Origin: Streptomyces lincolnensis
GTDB taxonomy: Bacteria > Actinomycetota > Actinomycetes > Streptomycetales > Streptomycetaceae
Length of the DNA stretch: 64,000 nt
NCBI RefSeq assembly: GCF_001685355.1
Contig: NZ_CP016438.1
Coordinates: 5,208,001 to 5,272,000, forward strand
Reading direction: 5' to 3'
The translations under genes and the position numbers were made by a program. Each line of letters begins with the position of its first letter. The first letter of the stretch is position 1. The notes beneath the pieces were generated by a model. That model was not told where the DNA came from, did no database searches, and worked only from the letters and a program-made list of their open reading frames with translations. Positions 8,955-17,379 of this stretch are shown in pieces.

Positions 8955-10193
8955 GTGAGCGGCCGACTGCTGAGACCGGTGAGTGGTCGCCGGAGAGGGC
9001 TTGCCCGGTTGCCCCTGCCCCGCCCCGGGACGCGGGACGTCCTGCAACGCCACCAGATGCTGCGGGTGCGCGGGCGCGGCGTCGCCTGGCTGGCCCCGCT
9101 GCTCCTGCTGGTCGCCATCGTCGTCATCGACTTCAACACGACCGGCGAGTTCCGGATCATCTCCTGGATCGTGCTGGTGCCCGGCATCGCCGCCGCGATC
9201 TGCGGGGTGGGCGTCACGGCCGCCTTCGCCGTCGTCTCGCTCGCCGCGTACTTCGTGGTGGACGGCGCCTGGCCGCACCAGTACCGGATCGGCCTCTCCG
9301 ACTTCGTCCTCGTCGGCATCGGCGGCCTCCTCGCCACCCTCGCCTGCACGGTCCGGGTCCGCGGTGAGCGCCGCATGCTGCACATGCGGGACATCGCCGA
9401 GACGGTCCGCCGTACCGTGCTGCGCGAACTGCCGCCCGGCTGGGGCGGTCTCGACCACGCGGCCGTCTATCTCGCCGCCGACACCGAGGCCCGTGTGGGC
9501 GGCGACTTCTACGACATCCAGCCCGGCCTGCACGGCACCCGCGTCCTCCTCGGAGACGTCCAGGGCAAGGGGCTCGGCGCGGTCGAGGCGGCGGCCGCGC
9601 TGCTCGGCACGTTCCGCGAGGCCGCCTACCACGAGCCGGACCTCGCGACCGTCGCCGAACGCCTGGAGATCCGGATGCGCCGGCACGGCATCCACCGCAC
9701 CGCGCTGGGCCGCGAGGACGGCGACCGGTTCGCGACGGCGGTGCTGCTCGGCTTCCCCGCGGGGGAGCGGGACGTCGTGGAGGCCGTCGTCTTCGGCCAC
9801 GAACCGGCGCTGGCGGTCGGTCCTTCGGGCGTACGGCCGCTGCCGCCGGGGGACGGACTCCCGCTCGGGCTCGGGGAGTTGGCGCACGACCTGCTGCCGC
9901 GGGTGCACCGGGTCCGGCTGGACGCGGACACCACCCTGCTGCTGACCACCGACGGTGTGACCGAGGCCCGGGACGGGGAGGGGTGCTTCTATCCGCTCGG
10001 CGAGGAGGTCGCCCGGGCCGTCGCCGACGATCCGCGGGCCGCCGAACCGCGGCGGCTGGTCGCCCTGGTTCGCGACGGCACGCTGCGGCACTGCGGCGGG
10101 CGGCTGGCCGATGACACGACGGTGTTCGCGGTACGGCGACGGGAGGGGTCCCCGGGTCCCGAAAGCGCCGGAAAGGGACGTTTGCAGTCCTGA
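8955..10193 (+). CDS. membrane-anchored PP2C/SpoIIE-type serine phosphatase
   Basis: About 412 aa. Three or four hydrophobic segments (from LAPLLLLVAIVVIDF to VLVGIGGLLATLACTV) anchor an intracellular SpoIIE/RsbU phosphatase domain. Metal-binding and catalytic motifs are intact: GGDFYDI, LLGDVQGKG, LLTTDGVTEARD and LADDTTVFAVRR. Such enzymes dephosphorylate anti-anti-sigma factors and control alternative sigma factors or development. The open frame reaches 8847, but that start would overlap the divergent start codon, so I chose GTG 8955; ATG 9057 (MLRVRGRG) is equally possible. There is no adjacent anti-sigma gene, so its partner is elsewhere. Confidence 0.87.
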   Translation: MSGRLLRPVSGRRRGLARLPLPRPGTRDVLQRHQMLRVRGRGVAWLAPLLLLVAIVVIDFNTTGEFRIISWIVLVPGIAAAICGVGVTAAFAVVSLAAYFVVDGAWPHQYRIGLSDFVLVGIGGLLATLACTVRVRGERRMLHMRDIAETVRRTVLRELPPGWGGLDHAAVYLAADTEARVGGDFYDIQPGLHGTRVLLGDVQGKGLGAVEAAAALLGTFREAAYHEPDLATVAERLEIRMRRHGIHRTALGREDGDRFATAVLLGFPAGERDVVEAVVFGHEPALAVGPSGVRPLPPGDGLPLGLGELAHDLLPRVHRVRLDADTTLLLTTDGVTEARDGEGCFYPLGEEVARAVADDPRAAEPRRLVALVRDGTLRHCGGRLADDTTVFAVRRREGSPGPESAGKGRLQS

Positions 10194-10218
10194 GGCAGAC
10201 CTTTGCAGCCGCAGCGGT

Positions 10219-10224
10219 TACCGT
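10219..10224 (+). promoter_or_regulatory. possible -10 element of the 917-aa protein gene
   Basis: TACCGT, matching the TANNNT pattern of actinobacterial -10 boxes, lies about 38 bp before the ATG. Two copies of TTTGCAG (10181 and 10202) lie upstream, 21 bp apart. No convincing -35 is seen. Confidence 0.35.
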
Positions 10225-10262
10225 GCTGACGTACGTGATCGACGGGGGATGGGGAGGGACCG

Positions 10263-13016
10263 ATGCCCGGGACCGTGCTGCTGCTTGCCGCGTCACCGGC
10301 GGGCAAGGGCTGTCTGGTGGACGCGGCGTCCGTACTTCCCGTGCTCGCTGCCGTGCCGCCCGCCGTGCTGTCCGGCACGGACACGGCCAACGTCGTCGAG
10401 CTCGCGGATCCCCTGGAACCGCAGGCCGTTCTCACCCGGTTGCGGGCCGCCGCGACCGCGCCCGGGCCGTTGACCGTCTACGTCTCCGGGCAGCTGCTGC
10501 TCGACCGCCGCCAGCATCTGCCCCACCTCGCGCTGGCCCGCACCACGACGGCGACCGTCCGCTACACCGGGTTTCCCTGGCAGTGGATCCGCGAGGAACT
10601 GCGCCTGCGGGTGCCCGGGACCACGACCCTCTTCCTCGACCTCCACGCCGACGCGGAGACCTGGCAGTGGCTGCGCACCCACCCGCTCGACTGCGGGCGC
10701 AACGCCGCGGTGTACGGGCGCGTGTCGCCCCCGCCCTCCTCCCGGCGGACCGTCGCCGTTCCCTCCTACATGAAGGCGGTCGCGACGATTCTGCGCAGCG
10801 GGTGGCGTCCGCCGGTGGAGCAGTTGCACCAGCAGGCGGTGAGCCGACTGGGGAGCGAGGCGTACGGGGATCTTTTGCTGTCGGTTCCGGGTTCTGTGAC
10901 GGCGGGGTCTGTGACGCGGGGGTCTGTGGTGGGGGGTGTTCCGGCGGCGGGGTCTGTGCCGTCGGGTGTTGCGGCGGCGAGGTCTGTGACGCCGGGTTCT
11001 GTGACGTCGGGTGTTGTGGCGCCCGGTGTTCCGGTGACCGTCCCTGGGGGCTCCGCCCCCAGCCCCCCGTATCGGCCCGAAGGGCCTCGTCCTCAAACGC
11101 CGGACGGGCTGGATATGCCCGGCCCGAACGTCGGGGCCCGGGCCGGCGAGCTTGACGTGCCCGGGCCTCCGGCGGCGCCCCCTCAGCCTGAAGCACCCCG
11201 GACTTCGGAGACCGGCGACGTGACGCGGGCCGCGGGGAACAGCACCGGGATGCCCCTCCCCGCCGAGAGCACCGTTCCCCGCCCGACGGGGCCGCCCGCC
11301 GCCGGTACGATGCCGGGCCCGACGGTGACGGGCCGACACGGGCCGGTGGAGAGCGACTTCGCCGGGCTCCCGGAGCTTGGCGTCCCTCGGCCCGTGGAAA
11401 CCGACCACCTCCGGCCCGTCGAGGGTGACTTTCCCCAGGCTGTGGATACCGGATCTCCGACGTCCCCGGAAACTCGCCTTCCCCAGCCAGGGGAAGCCGC
11501 CCCTCGGGCCGCCGAACTCGACGTGCCCGGACCTTCGGCGGCGTCCCCTCGGCCTGCGGAGCCTGAAGCACCCCGGACTTCGGAGACCGACGAAGACGAA
11601 GCGTGCCCGCTCGCCGCCGGCGTGCTCCTTCCGCCCCAGGCCCTTGAGCCCAGCGCACCATTGCCTCGCGAGCCGATCGCGTCCCTTCCGCCTGAGCCCG
11701 ACGACCTCCAGCCGCCCGAGCCGAGCACGCCGCTGCCGCCCGGGGCCGGGGAACTTCAGTCACCTGAGCCGAGCGAGTCCGTGTCACCCGAGCCTGGGAG
11801 GTCCCTCCAGCCTGATTCCGGTGCTGTGCTGGGCTCCGAGCCTGGTGCTGCCCTTCTGTCCGGGCCGAGCGAGCCCCAGTCCGCCGAGCCCGGCAGGGCC
11901 CTCCGGCCTGAGCCGAGGGAGCCCCTGTCGCCCGAGCCCGAGGGGTCCTTCCAGCCTGAGCCCAGTGCTGCCCTCCGGCCCGAGCCGAGTGTGCCCCTGC
12001 CCTCAGAGTCCAGCGGATCCCCTCAGCCGGAGCCCAGTGAGCCCCTTCCCCCCGAGCCCAGCGCGCCCTTCCTGCCTGAGTCGAGTGAGCCTCAGTCCTC
12101 CGAGCCCGAGGGGTCCCTCGAACCTGAGCCCGGTGCTGTCCTAGGGGCCGAGTCCGGTGGTTCCCTTCTGTCCGGACCGAGCGCCCCGCTTCTGCCTGAG
12201 CCCAGGGAGCCCGTGTCGTCCGAGTCCGGGGGATCCCTCCAGGCCGAGCCTGGTGCTGTGCTTGGGCCCGAGTCCGGTGCTGCCCTCCTGCCCGAGCCGA
12301 GCGAGCCCCTCCCCAGCGGACCCAGCGCGTCCCTCCAGCCCGGACCGAGTGTGCCTCAGTTCTCCGAGACCGGCGGATCCCCTCACCCGGAGCCCAGCGA
12401 GCCCCTCCCGCCCGAGCCGAGCACGCCCCTTCCCAGCGAACTCAGCGCGCCCCTCCAGCCCGGACCGAGCGTGCCTCAGTTCTCCGAGACCGGCGGATCC
12501 CCTCAGCCGGAACCGAGCGAGCCCCTCCCCCCTGAACCCAGCACCCCCCTCCCACCCCACCCGACCACCCCCCGCAACTCCCCACCCCAGGACGACGACC
12601 CGCACACCTACATCACCGCCGCGGTTCAGGACGGTCGGCATCGTGATGCGGACGCGCTCGCCGCGGAGCATGAGCGGGCTGCTGTGCGGGCGCACGGGGT
12701 GGGGTCGGAGAAGGCGTTGCACTGGGCGGAGGTGCGGGCGGATCTGGCGATGTTCGCGGGGGACTCGGTGCGGAGTTGCCGTACGTGGCTGGCGGTGGCC
12801 GACGCGCGGCTGACCGCGGGGCAGGCCGCGGACTCGCCGGCGGTCGAGGCGGCCGTGGACCGGGCCCATCACCAGTGGGGTCAGATCCGGGACGTGGGCA
12901 GTGCCCGCGAACTCGGGGCGGTACTGGCGGAGTTGAGGGGACGGGTGCCCGGACGCCGGGAGGGCGCCCTGGATGCCGTACGGCGCCAACTGAGCGAGTT
13001 GCAGACGCAGGGGTAG
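10263..13016 (+). CDS. 917-aa protein: possible degenerate caspase-like head, PES-rich repeats, helical tail
   Basis: Three parts are visible. Residues 1-200 form an alpha/beta domain whose strand pattern (LTVYVSGQ near 75, TTTLFLDLHAD near 120) resembles a caspase-like fold, but with Gln where the catalytic His (SGH) and His where the Cys (LDxC) would be; this reading is inference. Residues 200-770 are low complexity: first GSV repeats, then dozens of Pro-Glu-Pro-Ser units. Residues 785-917 are a helix-rich, TPR-like domain. The repeat tract includes a translated Streptomyces intergenic repeat (11042-11112) and a 120-bp tandem duplication. GGGGAGGG precedes ATG 10263. Likely cytoplasmic: no signal peptide. 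Function unknown; the tract length is expected to vary between strains. Confidence 0.78.
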   Translation: MPGTVLLLAASPAGKGCLVDAASVLPVLAAVPPAVLSGTDTANVVELADPLEPQAVLTRLRAAATAPGPLTVYVSGQLLLDRRQHLPHLALARTTTATVRYTGFPWQWIREELRLRVPGTTTLFLDLHADAETWQWLRTHPLDCGRNAAVYGRVSPPPSSRRTVAVPSYMKAVATILRSGWRPPVEQLHQQAVSRLGSEAYGDLLLSVPGSVTAGSVTRGSVVGGVPAAGSVPSGVAAARSVTPGSVTSGVVAPGVPVTVPGGSAPSPPYRPEGPRPQTPDGLDMPGPNVGARAGELDVPGPPAAPPQPEAPRTSETGDVTRAAGNSTGMPLPAESTVPRPTGPPAAGTMPGPTVTGRHGPVESDFAGLPELGVPRPVETDHLRPVEGDFPQAVDTGSPTSPETRLPQPGEAAPRAAELDVPGPSAASPRPAEPEAPRTSETDEDEACPLAAGVLLPPQALEPSAPLPREPIASLPPEPDDLQPPEPSTPLPPGAGELQSPEPSESVSPEPGRSLQPDSGAVLGSEPGAALLSGPSEPQSAEPGRALRPEPREPLSPEPEGSFQPEPSAALRPEPSVPLPSESSGSPQPEPSEPLPPEPSAPFLPESSEPQSSEPEGSLEPEPGAVLGAESGGSLLSGPSAPLLPEPREPVSSESGGSLQAEPGAVLGPESGAALLPEPSEPLPSGPSASLQPGPSVPQFSETGGSPHPEPSEPLPPEPSTPLPSELSAPLQPGPSVPQFSETGGSPQPEPSEPLPPEPSTPLPPHPTTPRNSPPQDDDPHTYITAAVQDGRHRDADALAAEHERAAVRAHGVGSEKALHWAEVRADLAMFAGDSVRSCRTWLAVADARLTAGQAADSPAVEAAVDRAHHQWGQIRDVGSARELGAVLAELRGRVPGRREGALDAVRRQLSELQTQG
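11042..11112 (+). repeat. Streptomyces intergenic repeat element embedded in a reading frame
   Basis: The stretch beginning CCCTGGGGGCTCCGCCCCCA and ending CTCAAACGCCGGACGGGCTG matches, from memory, a short repeat abundant between genes in Streptomyces genomes. The GGGGGC/GCCCCC arms form a hairpin. Here the frame reads through it in the 917-aa protein (about residues 260-284), giving Gly/Pro-rich sequence. Insertion kept the frame open. Confidence 0.65.
12301..12540 (+). repeat. two tandem 120-bp units in the PES-rich tract
   Basis: 12301-12420 and 12421-12540 align at an exact 120-bp offset (40 codons), with long identical blocks such as CAGTTCTCCGAGACCGGCGG at 12358 and 12478. The tract upstream (11640-12300) is built of shorter degenerate 24-30 bp units of the same type. 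Recent duplication by slippage or recombination is the simplest explanation. Confidence 0.85.
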
Positions 13017-13051
13017 CCCACGCCCGGCACGTACTCCCCCAGCAGAACCCC

Positions 13052-14287
13052 CTAGTTCAGCAACGTCAGCGCACCCGACACCAACGCCCGCACGCCCGGG
13101 GCGACCGTGGTCAGGTCCGGGGTGAAGTGGGGGCTGTGGTTGCTGGGGACCGCCGCGAGTTTGTGGTGGAGGTCGTCGCCGGGGGCCGTGGCCCACACGT
13201 CGGGCGGGGTGGTGGTGACGAACCAGTAGGCGTAGGGGAGTCCGCCCGCGGCGAGGCGGGGGAAGTCCTCGCTGCCCATGGCGGGCCCGGGGGCGAGGAC
13301 CGTCGCGGCGCCGAAGACCTCGGCATGGACGGAGGAGACCCGTCGGTCGGTCTCGGAGTCGTTGACGGTCGCCGGGAAGGACGAGCCGACCGTGACCTCC
13401 GGCTCGCGCGGGCAGCCCGCCGCCGCGCACTCACCGGCCGCGATCCGCCGTACCGCTTCGATCATGCGGGTGCGGACGTGCTCGGACTGGGTGCGGATGT
13501 TCAGGGAGATGCGCGCCGAGGCCGGGATGATGTTCGGGAGGGTGCCCGCCTCGATGCGGCCCACCGTCAGGACCGCCGACTCCCCGGCCGCCACCTCGCG
13601 GGAGACGATCGTCTGGAGCCGGGTGACCAGGAAGCAGGCCGTGACCACCGGGTCGACGGCCGTCTCGGGACGTGAGCCGTGGCCGCCCACTCCGTGGACG
13701 ACTATGTCGATGTCCGTGGAGGCGGAGAGGATCAGGCCCGGTACGTGGGCGTACAGACCGGCGGGACCGGGCGCCGCGTGCTGGCCGAGCAGGACGTCCG
13801 GGCGCGGGAAACGCTCGTAGAGGCCGTCGGCCATCATGCGGGCCGCGCCGAGGCCCGTCTCCTCGGCGGGCTGGCCCACCAGCAGGAGGGTTCCGGACCA
13901 GGTGTCCCGCCCCGCGGACAGCGCCTCGGCCGCCCCCACCAGCCACGTCACGTGCAGATCGTGCCCGCAGGCGTGCATCAGCCCGGGTGTCTCGGAGGCG
14001 TACGGCAGCCCGGTCTCCTCCTGGACCGGCAGCGCGTCCATGTCGGCGCGCAGCAGGACGACCGGTCCGTCCCCGTTGCGCAGGACGCCCGCGACGCCCG
14101 TACCGCCGATGCCGTCGGTGGTGTCGTACCCGGCACGGCGCAGGCGCTCGGTGAGCTTCGCCGCCGTGCGGTGTTCGTCCAGGGACAGCTCGGGGTGGCG
14201 GTGCAGGTCCCGGTAGAAGTCCTCCAGGGCGGACACCGGGAGATCGGCGGTGAGGTCCAGCGCGGTGCGGGCGGCGGGAGACGTCAT
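13052..14287 (-). CDS. M20 family amidohydrolase/peptidase
   Basis: A 411-aa metal-dependent amidohydrolase of the M20D type (aminoacylase/hippurate hydrolase-like). Seen motifs: DLHRHPELS at about 30, VVLLRADMDALPV, HACGHDLH (metal ligands), VGQPAEETGLGAARMM, the dimerisation-domain segment GVGGHGSRPETAVDPV, and MGSEDFP near the end. It would deacylate N-acyl amino acids or related amides in the cytoplasm. The open frame extends much further upstream, but that part is antisense to the MscS-like gene; ATG 14287 (MTSPAART) begins the conserved protein. Divergent from the MscS-like gene with 114 bp between them. Confidence 0.92.
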   Translation of the reverse strand: MTSPAARTALDLTADLPVSALEDFYRDLHRHPELSLDEHRTAAKLTERLRRAGYDTTDGIGGTGVAGVLRNGDGPVVLLRADMDALPVQEETGLPYASETPGLMHACGHDLHVTWLVGAAEALSAGRDTWSGTLLLVGQPAEETGLGAARMMADGLYERFPRPDVLLGQHAAPGPAGLYAHVPGLILSASTDIDIVVHGVGGHGSRPETAVDPVVTACFLVTRLQTIVSREVAAGESAVLTVGRIEAGTLPNIIPASARISLNIRTQSEHVRTRMIEAVRRIAAGECAAAGCPREPEVTVGSSFPATVNDSETDRRVSSVHAEVFGAATVLAPGPAMGSEDFPRLAAGGLPYAYWFVTTTPPDVWATAPGDDLHHKLAAVPSNHSPHFTPDLTTVAPGVRALVSGALTLLN

Positions 14288-14401
14288 GAGGGCCAGCGTG
14301 TCACCCGTACGGGCCCCTCCACCACGGTCCGCGCGCTCTACCGCTGCTATCCACGAAGAAGGGGGACGCACTCGACGTACCCGACTAAGGATGTGCCGCT
14401 G

Positions 14402-15271
<870 letters not shown>

Positions 15272-15287
15272 CCCCGGGCAGGGGAAA

Positions 15288-15329
15288 GCGGCCGCCGGCG
15301 CCAAAGGGGGAGTGTGCGCCGGCGGCCGC
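15288..15329 (+). terminator. strong hairpin terminator
   Basis: A perfect 14-bp inverted repeat: GCGGCCGCCGGCGC at 15288-15301 and its complement at 15316-15329, with a 14-nt loop, starting 16 bp after the MscS-like stop. No U-tract follows, as usual in Streptomyces. Confidence 0.85.
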
Positions 15330-15374
15330 GTCAGGGGTGTTACTCCCAGGCACCGTTGGACCGAACCGGTAGGA

Positions 15375-15943
15375 GCGCTCCCGCTTCATCGACCTGCTGC
15401 TCGCCGCCCGCGACCCGGGCAGCGGTCGGTCTGCGGGTCCTGATCACCGTACGGGCCGACTTCTAGGCCCGCCGCGGTGAGCACCGGGGTCTCGCGGACG
15501 CGCTGAACGGGGCCGGGCTGCTGCTCGGCCCGATGACCGCGGACGAGCTGCGGGACGCGGTCGTCAAGCCCGCGCGGGCGGTCGGACACCTGGTCGAGCG
15601 GGAACTGATCGCCCGGCTCGTCGAGGACGTCGTGGACGAGCCCGGCGCGCTGCCGAGATGCTCTCCCACGCCCTGCTGGAGACCTGGCGGCGGCGCAAGG
15701 GCCGGCTGCTGACGCCGGCCGCGTACGAGGCGGGGGCGCGAGGCGGTCGCATCGCTCGCCTTCGCCCCCGACGGCAGGACGCTGTACGCGGGGAGCGCGC
15801 ACGTGCCCCTCCAGCGGTACGCCGTCGATCCGGCACGCGCGCGGGAGACGGTGTGCGCGCGGACCGGCGGCACGGGGCTGAGCAGGGGGCAGTGGCGGAC
15901 GAGCATCCCCGACGCGGGATTTCTGAAGATCTGCGGGGCCTGA
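15375..15943 (+). pseudogene. remnant of an nSTAND1/WD40 repeat protein gene
   Basis: Pieces of a large nSTAND1-ATPase/WD40 protein survive in different frames. In order: FIDLLLAARDPGSG, a frameshift, then LRVLITVRADF with an in-frame TAG (about 15463), ARRGEHRGLADALNG, GLLLGPMTADELRDAVVKPA and LVERELIARLVEDVVDEPGA, another frameshift near 15655, then MLSHALLETWRRRKGRLLTP. After AAYEAG a large internal deletion jumps to a WD40 blade (VASLAFAPDGRTLYAG) and the family's C-terminal tail (ARTGGTGLSRGQWRTSIPD). In intact relatives these motifs belong to proteins of more than 1,000 residues, so most of the gene is lost. No function is expected. Confidence 0.85.
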
Positions 15944-15979
15944 GGGACTTGGTGGAACCCTGAGGGACTTGGTGGAACA
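15941..15979 (+). repeat. 20-bp tandem repeat
   Basis: TGAGGGACTTGGTGGAAC occurs at 15941 and again at 15961, a head-to-tail duplication between the nSTAND1 remnant and the TerB-like gene. It covers the stop of the remnant. Probably a slippage product. Confidence 0.85.
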
Positions 15980-16047
15980 TTTACCTACGCCTGTCCGTTG
16001 GAGCCGGTGAGAGCGCAGCACTCAGACGAACACCGAGGTGACGCCAC

Positions 16048-16659
16048 ATGGCACTGTTCGACCGGCTCAAGGACCAGGCCAAGAACCTGCAACAGCAGGC
16101 GCAGGGCGCACGCGGCACGACCGGCGGGCACGGCACGACCGCGGGGCACGGCACGACCGGCGGCCACGGCGGCGCGGGATTCGGCGGCGGCGCGCAGGGC
16201 GGCGGGTCGCGCGGCGGCTCCAAGGCCCAGCTGGTCGGGCTGCTGAAGACCCAGCTCGGCTCGCTGAAGACCGAGCTGAAGAGCGGTGCCTACCGGGACG
16301 CCAGCATGGCGATGTGCGCCCTGGTCGCGGCGGCCGACGGGCAGGTGGACCCGGCCGAGCAGCAGCAGATGGAGTCGATGATCCTGAGCAACGACGTGCT
16401 CCAGAACTTCCCGCCGGACCAGCTGCGCCAGCGCTTCAACAAGCACGTGGACCTGCTCACCCGCAACTTCGCGCAGGGCAAGGCCGAGGCGCTCCAGGAG
16501 ATCGCCAAGGCCGCCAAGAAGCCCACCGAGGCCCGTGCCGTCGTCCAGACCGGCATCGTCATCGCCGGTGCCGACGGCTACTTCTCCCAGGCCGAGCAGT
16601 CGATCCTGCGCGAGGCGTGCGCGACGCTGGGGCTGAACCCGGCGGAGTTCCAGCTGTAG
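16048..16659 (+). CDS. TerB-family tellurite-resistance-like protein
   Basis: A 203-aa cytoplasmic protein. Residues 1-65 are a Gly/His/Thr-rich segment with GGHGTT-type repeats; residues 66-203 form a TerB-like all-helical domain with two acidic motifs of the type ALVAAADGQVDPAEQQQM and IVIAGADGYFSQAEQ, where conserved acidic residues may bind metal. TerB proteins belong to tellurium/stress complexes, but this gene has no other ter genes beside it, so direct tellurite function is uncertain. GAGGTGACGCCAC precedes ATG 16048. Confidence 0.88.
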   Translation: MALFDRLKDQAKNLQQQAQGARGTTGGHGTTAGHGTTGGHGGAGFGGGAQGGGSRGGSKAQLVGLLKTQLGSLKTELKSGAYRDASMAMCALVAAADGQVDPAEQQQMESMILSNDVLQNFPPDQLRQRFNKHVDLLTRNFAQGKAEALQEIAKAAKKPTEARAVVQTGIVIAGADGYFSQAEQSILREACATLGLNPAEFQL

Positions 16660-16701
16660 CCATCTCTTGGCGCCCGCGTGTGATCCCCGGGACTCCGCTC
16701 C

Positions 16702-16998
16702 TCAGACGAGGTCGTGCCGCGTCACCAGCCAGCTGATGGCGGTGAGGCGGCACACCGCGTAGTCGTGCCCCACCGGCTCGCGCCAGTCGATCTCGTCGAG
16801 CGCGTCGAGGAAACCGAGGGCGTAGTCGGCGAGCACCTCGCGGTGCGGGGGCCGGGGGATCAGCCCGGGGTGGTTGGCGTCGAGCCGCTCCCTGAGCTCG
16901 GCCACATGCTGGTCCACGGCGGCCAGGAAGGCAGGCTCGAACGCGAACTCCGCGAAGCGGGGCGCGTAGCCGCTGCTGATCCTGGCCAATGGGGACAT
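16702..16998 (-). CDS. small conserved protein, possibly DUF6401 type
   Basis: A 98-aa soluble protein with a His-rich central part (AAVDQHVAELRERLDANHPG) and a C-terminal helix (YALGFLDALDEIDWREPVGH). It resembles short Streptomyces proteins labelled DUF6401, sometimes found near biosynthetic genes; I recall this similarity and cannot test it. GGAGGA sits only one base before ATG 16998, which is too close, so a start slightly downstream (TTG 16986) is possible. Convergent with the TerB-like gene. Confidence 0.68.
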   Translation of the reverse strand: MSPLARISSGYAPRFAEFAFEPAFLAAVDQHVAELRERLDANHPGLIPRPPHREVLADYALGFLDALDEIDWREPVGHDYAVCRLTAISWLVTRHDLV

Positions 16999-17055
16999 TC
17001 CTCCACCGTAAGCGGGCTCCCCGCAGGTGAGGAGGGGTGTCCGGGATGGCTTCGG

Positions 17056-17280
17056 TCACATCCCGGCGGGCCGGACCGATGCCGGATGCCGACCCGATAC
17101 CGAGTGCTGGTCCGAGGCGGTCCCGGTGACCCGGTGCGTCTGGGTCGTGCCCTCGGCGGGGTGGACCTCCGTGGCTCTGGCCGGGCCCGCGTTCGCCGCC
17201 AGGACCAGAGCGGAGACGGCGATGACGGCGGCGATGAGACTCCTGGCGTAACGCCCGGTGGTGCTGGTGCGTTCGAGCAC
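17056..17280 (-). CDS. small secreted peptide divergent from an XRE-TPR regulator
   Basis: A 74-aa protein starting at GTG 17280 with GAGG five bases upstream. A basic N-terminus and hydrophobic core (SLIAAVIAVSALVLAAN) followed by GPARATE indicate a signal peptide cut near residue 37, leaving a hydrophilic peptide of about 37 residues rich in His, Ser and Thr without cysteines. I recognise no domain. It is divergent from the XRE-TPR regulator over 99 bp containing a perfect palindrome. Pairing of a TPR regulator with a secreted peptide recalls peptide-pheromone systems, but that is a hypothesis. Confidence 0.65.
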   Translation of the reverse strand: MLERTSTTGRYARSLIAAVIAVSALVLAANAGPARATEVHPAEGTTQTHRVTGTASDQHSVSGRHPASVRPAGM

Positions 17281-17303
17281 GGCAACCTCGCAGCAGCAGC
17301 GGC

Positions 17304-17331
17304 TTAAGCATGCTTAATACGCGGTTTAACC
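17304..17331. promoter_or_regulatory. palindromic operator candidate between secreted peptide and XRE-TPR genes
   Basis: TTAAGCATGCTTAA (17304-17317) is a perfect 14-bp palindrome, AT-rich against a GC-rich background, followed six bases later by GGTTTAACC (17323-17331), a second near-palindrome. Position midway between divergent starts fits autoregulation by the XRE protein. Confidence 0.55.
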
Positions 17332-17379
17332 TAGGGGCTGTCGGAGTCGAACGGCAAGAGGCACCAGGGGAGTTGGCGA

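Noticed and set aside
10440..11787. Long minus-strand frames within the 917-aa gene
   Set aside because: Repetitive DNA keeps several frames open; only the plus-strand frame has a ribosome site and recognisable domains at both ends.
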